Shown here piece after piece: positions 1-5,601 of a DNA stretch of 46,198 nt (position 1 is its first letter; each line of letters begins with the position of its first letter). Source of the stretch: an uncultured Kiritimatiellota bacterium. GTDB taxonomy: Bacteria > Verrucomicrobiota > Kiritimatiellia > RFP12 > UBA1067. The notes beneath the pieces are model-generated. The model was not told the origin of the DNA. It did no database searches and saw nothing but the letters and a program-made list of their open reading frames with translations. The DNA lies in the NCBI GenBank assembly GCA_934675625.1, contig CAKURH010000018.1, forward strand, positions 1 to 46,198. Reading direction: 5' to 3'. A program made the position numbers and the translations under genes.

Positions 1-645
1 CCCCCCCTGGAGGTTCTGAATCTCGGCGCGCGTACCCGCATTCACCCATGCGACGTTGATTGTGAAGTCCGCGTCGGACGATACCACACCCATCAGCTTT
101 CCGGCATTCGAGAAGTTGATGGCCGGCTTTGTCGAAAGGCCGACAATTCGGATATCATTCTTGAACGTTGTGTTGCCAATTTGAAACTGAGCGCTGGATT
201 CGCCCGACTCGACATAGACCGTGCCCGAACCAAGCGTTGCGGCCTGCGGTTCAAAAATGCCGTCGTAGACATACCAATTACCCGTGTGCGCCGGGCAGGC
301 GGCCTTCTGGAAGAAGCCACCCTGCCAGTCCGTCGACTTGCTGTGAATCACAATGTCGCCGCTGCCCGTGAACGCGACAGTGCTGAAGACCTTGACCTTC
401 GCCGCGCTTTCGATCGTCAGCCCCTCCGTGCCCACGTCAAACGTCGTCGCGGCAAACGTGACGGCATCGTTGACAATCAGCGTATCGCCCGGCTGGGGTG
501 CCTGCGTCGGCGACCAGTTAGCGGCGGACGTGAAGTCGCCGGCCGTCGTCGCGCCGCTCGTCCATGTCAGCGTCTCGGCCTGTGCGCTCGCGACGCCCAT
601 CGTCGCGGCGAGCAGGGCCGCCCATCTCTTGCTTGTCTTGTGCAT
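1..645 (-). CDS. Secreted beta-helix (autotransporter-repeat-like) protein, N-terminal part
   Basis: The reading frame is open from an ATG at 645 to the window edge, giving 215 codons without a stop, so only the N-terminus is seen. A Shine-Dalgarno AGGAG lies a few bases before the ATG. Residues 1-24 form a signal peptide (basic MHKTSKR, hydrophobic core, cleavage near SAQAE). The mature start, LTWTSG...FTSAANW, is the W-T-G/N-W opening also found in the two large secreted proteins at 31467-35684 and 42043-46198. The rest is Gly/Thr/Val-rich with regular beta-strand spacing (for example GDIVIHSK, GSGTVYVESG), as expected of a right-handed beta-helix. It lies 58 nt behind the metallo-beta-lactamase gene and is probably co-transcribed. 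Export to the cell surface is inferred; ligand unknown. Confidence 0.75.
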   Translation of the reverse strand, partial: MHKTSKRWAALLAATMGVASAQAETLTWTSGATTAGDFTSAANWSPTQAPQPGDTLIVNDAVTFAATTFDVGTEGLTIESAAKVKVFSTVAFTGSGDIVIHSKSTDWQGGFFQKAACPAHTGNWYVYDGIFEPQAATLGSGTVYVESGESSAQFQIGNTTFKNDIRIVGLSTKPAINFSNAGKLMGVVSSDADFTINVAWVNAGTRAEIQNLQGG

Positions 646-703
646 GGTTTTCTCTCCTTCTGTTTTGAGGTTTGAGGTGTGATTTGGGGTTGAACAGAAA
701 CTC

Positions 704-2137
704 CTACGAAACAAACTGCCGCGTGCCGAGGACGCGCATCGACTCGTCCGCCGCCGTGACGAAGGCGACGTCGAACGTCGCGCCACCCGGCGGCACGGTG
801 AGGACGACGTGGCAGCCCGTGCCGAGACATTCGGGCGCGAGATCCCGGAAGTAGGGCTTGCCGGCCTCCTTCGTCCGGCGCGGCTCGGGGAAGACGCCGG
901 GCGCCAGCAGCACGTCCGTGCGTCCGCCATAATATGCACGGTTCGCGAGCCGCGTCAGCGTGTCGGGCACGGTGTGCAGCTGATCCCACACGCACGCGAG
1001 CCAGATCTTCGGACGCAGCGCGCGAATCAGCTTGCCCGGCATCGACCAGTGCCCGTGGTGGTTCATCTTCGCCGCGCTCACGGGGCCGACCGCCTCCGCC
1101 AGGTCGTCCTCGATCATGCGCGTGCCGCCGCCCGGCGTCTTGAGGTGGTCGGAGAAGTCGCCCGCCGTGTAGTAGCGGAACTTGCCGTAGGTGAAGACGT
1201 GGCCGAGCGAAAGGCCGTTCTCGTTCAGGTAGCCGGGCTTCGCGCCGTTCGCGAACGCGGCGGCGTAGACGTTCTTCACGCCACCGTCCGGCAACGCGAT
1301 CTTGCCGTTCGCGCAGAGGTTGAAGACGTCAAACCCCTTCACGTGCCCCTTGAGCGGCACGATCTGGTCGTGCGCGCCGAGGCGGAACTTCTCGACCGTC
1401 AGGCCGTCCCGCGTGCCGAGGTGGGCGTAGAGCTTCTTCATGTGATCCCGCACGGCGACGAGATCCTTCGGCGTGAGGGGAATCGGGTCGTCGTAGGCGG
1501 GCCAGCCCCGGTCAATCGCCTTCGCGAAGTGCAGCTGCTCCGCCGCGAGGCCGAACCCGCTGCGCACGTAGTCGTATTTCCACCACGCGACGCCCGGCGC
1601 GGCGCTCTGCCATTTCGGCGTGCCGCAGTGGTCGGCGTGCCAGTGCGTCGCCTCCATGTAGTCGACGCGGTCGCCGTTCGGGTTCACGCGCTTCACGTAG
1701 CGCGCGACCCACTCGCCCGCGAGGCGTCCGGGCCCCGGCACGACCGGAACGGCCAGATCCTGGCGCGTGACGGCGGCGTGGTCACCGCAGTCAAGCAGCA
1801 TCGTCGTGCCGTCCGGGAAGATGAGGAACGTCGATTCGCCGACGCCCGTGTGGATGAGGTGAATCTGGAACGTCCCCTTTTTCCACGGCGGCAGCGTCGC
1901 CGCGCCAGTGCCGGCCGAGGGCGCGGCGGTGGCCGTGCCTTGCGCGTCGTCCACCGAGGCTGTGCCGTTGGCCGTGCCCCGTGCGCCGGTTTCGGCGGAT
2001 GCCGTGCCGTTGATCGTGTCCTGTGCGCCGTCCGCACGGACGGCGGGCGCACCGAGGGCCGCGCAGGCGGCCAGCCCCAGGAACCCCCGCCGTGGCAGCG
2101 GCATCGTTCTTTCAGGTTTCAGATTCATGTCGTTCAT
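704..2137 (-). CDS. Tat-exported metallo-beta-lactamase-fold hydrolase
   Basis: 477 aa from the ATG at 2137; internal ATGs at 2128 and 2104 are alternatives. The N-terminus PLPRRGFLGLAACAALG (RR at residues 16-17) is a twin-arginine signal. A low-complexity Ala/Gly/Thr linker with NGTAS-like repeats covers about residues 37-80. The catalytic domain begins near residue 90: the metal motif is THWHADHCG (H165, H167, D169, H170), followed later by AGDFSD and NHHGHWSMPG, as in the ComEC/Rec2-like branch of the superfamily. Tat export fits a protein that acquires its metal in the cytoplasm before secretion. The substrate cannot be read from sequence; phosphodiester, lactone or sulfate esters are possible. 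The ATG overlaps the stop of a small upstream ORF (ATGA). The beta-helix gene at 645 lies 58 nt downstream. Confidence 0.75.
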   Translation of the reverse strand: MNDMNLKPERTMPLPRRGFLGLAACAALGAPAVRADGAQDTINGTASAETGARGTANGTASVDDAQGTATAAPSAGTGAATLPPWKKGTFQIHLIHTGVGESTFLIFPDGTTMLLDCGDHAAVTRQDLAVPVVPGPGRLAGEWVARYVKRVNPNGDRVDYMEATHWHADHCGTPKWQSAAPGVAWWKYDYVRSGFGLAAEQLHFAKAIDRGWPAYDDPIPLTPKDLVAVRDHMKKLYAHLGTRDGLTVEKFRLGAHDQIVPLKGHVKGFDVFNLCANGKIALPDGGVKNVYAAAFANGAKPGYLNENGLSLGHVFTYGKFRYYTAGDFSDHLKTPGGGTRMIEDDLAEAVGPVSAAKMNHHGHWSMPGKLIRALRPKIWLACVWDQLHTVPDTLTRLANRAYYGGRTDVLLAPGVFPEPRRTKEAGKPYFRDLAPECLGTGCHVVLTVPPGGATFDVAFVTAADESMRVLGTRQFVS

Positions 2138-2289
2138 GTTGTGAGGCTCATGCAGTCGTCTTCCAAGATTCCGCAATTATACCAAATCCGGCCATACAAC
2201 CGAGAACAACCTGTCCAGCGAATGACGAACAAATCGTCCGCCGGACAAGCCCATTCCCGACCGAGATGAAATCCGAGCACAAGCTTCAT
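2134..2289 (-). CDS. Possible 51-aa leaderless small protein or leader peptide
   Basis: The ATG at 2289 sits exactly 7 nt after an extended -10 box (2302 to 2297), the same spacing as at the leaderless starts 8475 and 28749. The ORF runs 52 codons and its TGA overlaps the ATG of the Tat-exported hydrolase (ATGA, 4 nt), suggesting translational coupling. The product starts MKLVLGFHLGREW and contains four cysteines and several tryptophans; I recognise no family. Codon use is less G/C-ended than in neighbouring genes, and a second promoter (2176-2186) lies inside it. This argues either for a leader or uORF, or for chance. Promoter spacing and coupling are seen; function is unknown. Confidence 0.33.
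   Translation of the reverse strand: MKLVLGFHLGREWACPADDLFVIRWTGCSRLYGRIWYNCGILEDDCMSLTT
2176..2186 (-). promoter_or_regulatory. Extended -10 promoter for the Tat hydrolase gene
   Basis: Minus-strand TTTGGTATAAT, with TATAAT at 2181-2176 and the TG of an extended -10 two bases upstream. No good -35 hexamer is visible. The hydrolase ATG at 2137 is 38 nt downstream, after a GGAAG stretch. Confidence 0.6.
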
Positions 2290-2296
2290 GTTGCGT

Positions 2297-2307
2297 ATTA
2301 TACCATA
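2297..2307 (-). promoter_or_regulatory. Extended -10 promoter, 7 nt before an ATG
   Basis: Minus-strand TATGGTATAAT, identical to the core found upstream of other units in the window. The next ATG is at 2289, 7 nt after the box, predicting a leaderless transcript for the small ORF 2134-2289. Confidence 0.55.
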
Positions 2308-2333
2308 ATTTTTGGACGATAAAACCAATAATT

Positions 2334-2348
2334 CGTAAAAATTTTACG
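2334..2348. promoter_or_regulatory. 15-bp palindrome upstream of promoter (possible operator)
   Basis: CGTAAAA-A-TTTTACG is a perfect inverted repeat with 7-bp arms. It lies about 30 bp upstream of the -10 at 2302-2297, in an AT-rich patch of an otherwise GC-rich region. It could be a regulator site; no regulator can be assigned. Confidence 0.3.
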
Positions 2349-2739
2349 CCAACATTTCGCAACGCCGCCGTGCGCGCCGTTACAGTTGCCGCGTTTTGGC
2401 CCGTCGGCCCGACAGTTTGCGCTTCGGAGCGGGAAGCTGCTCGCTCGGTCTCGTCGTTCGGGTTTGCGCTTCTCGCCGAAGACAACCGGCCGGCTTCAGC
2501 CTGCCGTGCCTCGGCGAAACCACGGGCTGCGGGCGAGACCTCTCCGACGCCAGCAAACCCTCGCTCCTCACTCGCGCCACTTCCCGCCCCTCCGCGCGAC
2601 ACCGACGCTCCGCGCCGCATTCACCTTGTTCGCAATTCAGAGCCAAGATTTGCGACAATCAAGATGAAATTGATGAACAGAGAAAGACGTTGCGTGAGGA
2701 GCGGGCGGGTCGGACACCCAGCGAACGGTAGCCAATCGG
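2349..2739. other. Gene-free stretch
   Basis: About 390 bp between the AT-rich promoter region and the repeat at 2740. Open frames here are short, Arg/Ser-rich and lack start signals. Apart from repeat module 1 at 2382-2407, no gene, RNA or terminator is seen. Confidence 0.5.
2382..2407 (+). repeat. Dispersed repeat module 1, copy A
   Basis: Begins ACAGTTGCCGCG and ends TTGGCCCGTCGG. Related copies occur at 5322-5347 (plus) and 5546-5572 (minus), sharing ACAGTYG at one end and TGGCCCGT near the other. In both intergenic regions it precedes module 2 in the same relative orientation. Confidence 0.4.
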
Positions 2740-2785
2740 TTGCTTTCGCTGAACACAGAGATGACGGAGTGGCGGAGACGCGGAG
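2740..2785 (-). repeat. Dispersed repeat module 2, copy 1
   Basis: Read on the minus strand, this 46-bp unit starts CTCCGCGTCTCCGCCACTCC and ends GTTCAGCGAAAGCAA. It matches the copy at 5457-5502 at 42 of 46 positions. With the copy at 2845-2883 it forms an inverted pair separated by about 59 bp. Confidence 0.7.
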
Positions 2786-2786
2786 T

Positions 2787-4079
2787 TCATAAGGGATTCG
2801 CAAAATCTGAAGACTGGACAATTCCATCTTTCGGCAACGCAGGTCTCCGTGCCTCCCCGTCTCCGCTGCCTCCGCGTTCAGCGCCGCGGGCTTCCCTGCT
2901 CACGGTCTCGCGCCACTGCGCGGGCGTGAGACCCGTTGCCGCCTTGAACACGCGGCGCAGGTCGGTCATGGACGAGAAGCCGCAGTAGTCGTGCAGGGAC
3001 GCAAGGTCATGGTCGCCGCGCCGAAGCAGCTCCTTCACCCGCTCGATGCGCCGACTGCGAATCTCGTCCAGAATCGTATGGCCCAGACACGCGCGGAAAC
3101 GCTGGTAGCCGTAGGAGCGCCGACAGTCCATGACCGCGATGACGTCCGCCGACGTGATGCGGTCGGCCGCATGCCGACGGATGAACTCCAGCGCCCGCAT
3201 GACATGCCGGTCGCAAACGGCCAGACGCCGCGTCGAGGCGCGGCGCACGACGCGCGTGATGCCGAAGGTCGCGGCCGTCCCGGTCGGAATCTCGCCGGCG
3301 ACCAGCCGCCCCAAGGTCTGCGCGGACAGGTAGCCGCAGCGCTCGAAGTCCTGCTCGACGCTCGTCAGCGTCGGCGTTCCGCTTTCGCAGATGTCCCGTC
3401 GGTTGTCGACGCCGATCAGCGCAATCTCGCCGGGAATGTCGAGCCCTTCCGCCGCGCAGACATCGCGGACGCGCTCGGCCTCCACGTCGTTCGCGGCGAA
3501 GACGCCGCAAGGCTTCGGCAGGGCGGCCAGCCACGTCCGCAGGTCGCGAATCCGCCGCGCCGCCGTCGTCGCCGGGGTGTCGAAACGGCTGAACGTCGCC
3601 CCATGGGCATGGGCCCGCCGCGCAAACGCGATACCGCGTTCCGCGCTCCACGCACAGCACGGACGGACGGCGAACGGCACATAGCCGAAATGGACGAGCC
3701 GCTGCCGCGCGAGCTCGTCGAACGCCGCACCCGCCACGGCTTCCGCATCACTCGCCACGCAGGCGAACGAGGCAGGGCCCGGACGAACCGCGTCCGGCGA
3801 GAGGTCGCAGAACACGAGCGGGAGCCCGCCGAGCCCGGGCACGGCGGACAGCGCCTCGACCGTAAGGCCCGCATCCGCCAAGATCCCGACCGGACGCCAC
3901 AGGTCGGCGAGCCCGTCCAGCCGGCCGCGATAGTCAATGCGGCGCACGTCCCAGCCCGCCGAAGCGGCATAGCGGTTGATGCCCCGCAGAAGACGTTCGG
4001 ACGAATCGTCAAACGTCATCCGCAAGACCAGCACGCACGGACGCGCGGCGGCCGCTGTCAGGGATTTGGTCGCAGTCAT
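2787..4079 (-). CDS. XylR-like regulator: LacI-type sensor plus AraC HTH
   Basis: 430 aa from the ATG at 4079, 22 nt after the tyrA stop, so probably in the same transcript. Residues about 15-290 form a periplasmic-binding-protein-like sugar sensor (PCGVFAANDVEAERV, GEIALIGVDNRRDICES, TPTLTSVEQDFERCGY). Residues about 305-395 form an AraC/XylS DNA-binding domain with two helix-turn-helices (ADRITSADVIAVMDCRRSYG and DLASLHDYCGFSSMTDLRRV), ending at the family's usual TGLTPAQWRE. This is the XylR architecture: a one-component regulator of sugar use. Oddly, about 31 further residues follow the expected end; they are encoded by a dispersed repeat (2845-2883) and the loop between two repeat copies, and the stop lies at the edge of the second copy. 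The inducer is unknown, and no sugar gene is adjacent. Confidence 0.85.
   Translation of the reverse strand: MTATKSLTAAAARPCVLVLRMTFDDSSERLLRGINRYAASAGWDVRRIDYRGRLDGLADLWRPVGILADAGLTVEALSAVPGLGGLPLVFCDLSPDAVRPGPASFACVASDAEAVAGAAFDELARQRLVHFGYVPFAVRPCCAWSAERGIAFARRAHAHGATFSRFDTPATTAARRIRDLRTWLAALPKPCGVFAANDVEAERVRDVCAAEGLDIPGEIALIGVDNRRDICESGTPTLTSVEQDFERCGYLSAQTLGRLVAGEIPTGTAATFGITRVVRRASTRRLAVCDRHVMRALEFIRRHAADRITSADVIAVMDCRRSYGYQRFRACLGHTILDEIRSRRIERVKELLRRGDHDLASLHDYCGFSSMTDLRRVFKAATGLTPAQWRETVSREARGAERGGSGDGEARRPALPKDGIVQSSDFANPL
2845..2883 (+). repeat. Dispersed repeat module 2, copy 2, inside a coding end
   Basis: Starts CTCCGTGCCTCCCCG and ends CGCGTTCAGCG, in the same register as the copies at 5457-5502 and 2740-2785 but more diverged. 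On the minus strand it encodes the RGAERGGSGDGEARRP tail of the XylR-like protein. Confidence 0.55.
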
Positions 4080-4101
4080 GGGCTCGATTCTTTCTTTCGG
4101 C

Positions 4102-5238
4102 CTACGCAGATTTGACGAGGCGGCGACGCGCCCGCGCCAGCTCCTCGCGCTTGGCCGCCGCACCGGCGGCGATGAACGCCTTCAGCGCCGCCGCGTCCCG
4201 CGCGTCCAGCGCATGGCGAAACGCGCCAAGGCGTCCCATGAAGCCGTCCAGCACCGTCAGCAGCGCGTCGCGGTCGGCGAGATAGAGCGCCGCCCACGTC
4301 TCCGGGTCGATCGTCGCGATGCGCGACATGTTCGCGAAGCTGCCCGCCGAGAAGCCGACGGATTCCGCGACGCGCGGATCCTGTGCGTAGGCCGAGGCGA
4401 TGACGTGGCCGAGCTGGCTCGTGAAGGCGATCATCTCGTCGTGCTTCGCGGGCGTCGTGACGACGACCTGCGCAAAGCCGAGCGACAGGAACAGCCGCTC
4501 CAACGCGGACACGTCCGCGTTCGGCTCCGGCGGACACAGCACCATCGACTTGCCGAGGAAGAGGTCGGCGGTCGAGTTCGCGAACCCCGGCACCTCCTTG
4601 CCCGCCATCGGATGCCCGCCGACGAACCGCCAGCCGTCCTTGGGCAGCTGCGCGAGCGCGCGGCAGATCTCCGTCTTCACGCCGCAGATGTCGATGACCG
4701 TCGCGCCGCGCCTGAACTGGGCGGCGTGTTCGCGGATCCACGGCACGATGACCTCGGGCGGCAGGCAGACGAGCACGACATCCGCCTTTGAGAGTCCTTC
4801 GCTTTCGCCGTGGTGCAGCGTGACCGTCTCGTACCCGGCCCGCCGCGCGGCCTTGTAGAACGAGCCGCCGATGAGGCCCATCCCGACGATCGCGAGCGTG
4901 AGATCACCGGCCTTCGCCGTGTTCGCGAGCTGCGCGCGCTGGCGCGACTTCGCGACGTCGAAGAGCGTACGGAAGACCGTCTTCACCTCGTCCGAGAAGT
5001 CGTCGCCCGCCGCCTCGCCCGCCGCCTCGAGGATCGCCTCCTCGCGCACGGGGTCATAGACCGCGCGGCCCGTCGCGCGCTTCGCCTCGGCGATGTCGCG
5101 GACGGCCCGCAGGCGGCGGATGACGAGCGGCACGAGCTCGCGGTCGATCGCGTCGATTTCGGCGCGCACCGCTTCCAGGGTTTTCGGCGCATCTGATCTC
5201 AAATCCGTTTCCAATTCTGCTGAACCTCTTTCGTGCAT
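4102..5238 (-). CDS. tyrA: Chorismate mutase/prephenate dehydrogenase (T-protein)
   Basis: 378 aa. Residues about 20-100 are an AroQ-type chorismate mutase (LEAVRAEIDAIDRELVPLV, then RRLRAVRDIAEAKR). Residues about 114-370 are prephenate dehydrogenase, with the NAD-binding loop AIVGMGLIGGSF (about 117-127) and the catalytic-histidine block FVGGHPMAGKEVPG. Together they convert chorismate to 4-hydroxyphenylpyruvate for tyrosine synthesis in the cytoplasm. The annotated ATG at 5238 has no Shine-Dalgarno and lies only 13 nt after the -10 box, giving a leader of a few bases; an in-frame TTG nine codons in, preceded by AAAGAGG, is an alternative start. The leader is too short for a T-box or peptide attenuator. 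A XylR-like gene follows 22 nt downstream. Confidence 0.9.
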   Translation of the reverse strand: MHERGSAELETDLRSDAPKTLEAVRAEIDAIDRELVPLVIRRLRAVRDIAEAKRATGRAVYDPVREEAILEAAGEAAGDDFSDEVKTVFRTLFDVAKSRQRAQLANTAKAGDLTLAIVGMGLIGGSFYKAARRAGYETVTLHHGESEGLSKADVVLVCLPPEVIVPWIREHAAQFRRGATVIDICGVKTEICRALAQLPKDGWRFVGGHPMAGKEVPGFANSTADLFLGKSMVLCPPEPNADVSALERLFLSLGFAQVVVTTPAKHDEMIAFTSQLGHVIASAYAQDPRVAESVGFSAGSFANMSRIATIDPETWAALYLADRDALLTVLDGFMGRLGAFRHALDARDAAALKAFIAAGAAAKREELARARRRLVKSA

Positions 5239-5251
5239 CAGGTAAGGGGGA

Positions 5252-5262
5252 ATTATAGCAAA
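5252..5262 (-). promoter_or_regulatory. Extended -10 promoter of tyrA
   Basis: Minus-strand TTTGCTATAAT, with TATAAT at 5257-5252. The ATG at 5238 lies 13 nt further on, so the predicted 5' leader is only about 6-7 nt. Confidence 0.6.
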
Positions 5263-5314
5263 TCCCCCGTCTGCACATCAACCGCGACATATGCGCATAC
5301 ACAATGCTGACATT

Positions 5315-5579
5315 CTGCGCGACAGTCGCCCGCATCATTGGCCCGTTGCACCATGCCCGCCGCGCACGTTCTGTCGCTGGCCGACGTGCGGCGCGCTTCG
5401 GGGCAACGGTGCTCCCGCTTCCGGTCGGGCGACTTGGGCGCCCGGCACGGGAAGGCCTCCGTGTCTCCGCCACTCCTCCATCTCCGTGTTCAGCGAAAGC
5501 AATCTTGTTGCTGCGGCGGCGTAAGCCGCCCGTGGCCCGGAGGAGCCGACGGGCCAGATTGCGACCGACTGTCGCGCAG
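5315..5579. repeat. 265-bp non-coding element bounded by 14-bp inverted repeats
   Basis: The 14-mer CTGCGCGACAGTCG occurs at 5315-5328 and as its exact reverse complement at 5566-5579. Similarity continues inward to GGCCCGT on both sides (module 1, copies at 5322-5347 and 5546-5572). Inside lie module 2 (5457-5502) and a GGCGGC-GTAA-GCCGCC hairpin (5515-5530). No protein can be supported and no clear target duplication flanks it. It fills most of the 363-bp gap 5239-5601 and looks like a small miniature-transposon or REP-type element. Confidence 0.45.
5457..5502 (+). repeat. Dispersed repeat module 2, copy 3
   Basis: Plus-strand 46-bp unit starting CTCCGTGTCTCCGCCACTCC and ending TTCAGCGAAAGCAA; 4 mismatches to the reverse complement of 2740-2785. 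It lies inside the inverted-repeat-bounded element 5315-5579. Confidence 0.7.
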
Positions 5580-5601
5580 TGAAGGGATAGGGCTGGGGCG
5601 T

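Noticed and set aside
2177..2620. Minus-strand frame of about 147 codons across the gene-free region
   Set aside because: Arg/Ala/Ser-rich, no start signal, spans the promoter at 2297-2307 and the palindrome; composition looks like random GC-rich sequence.
5239..5262. T-box, attenuator or riboswitch for tyrA
   Set aside because: The predicted leader is only about 6-13 nt, too short for any of these.
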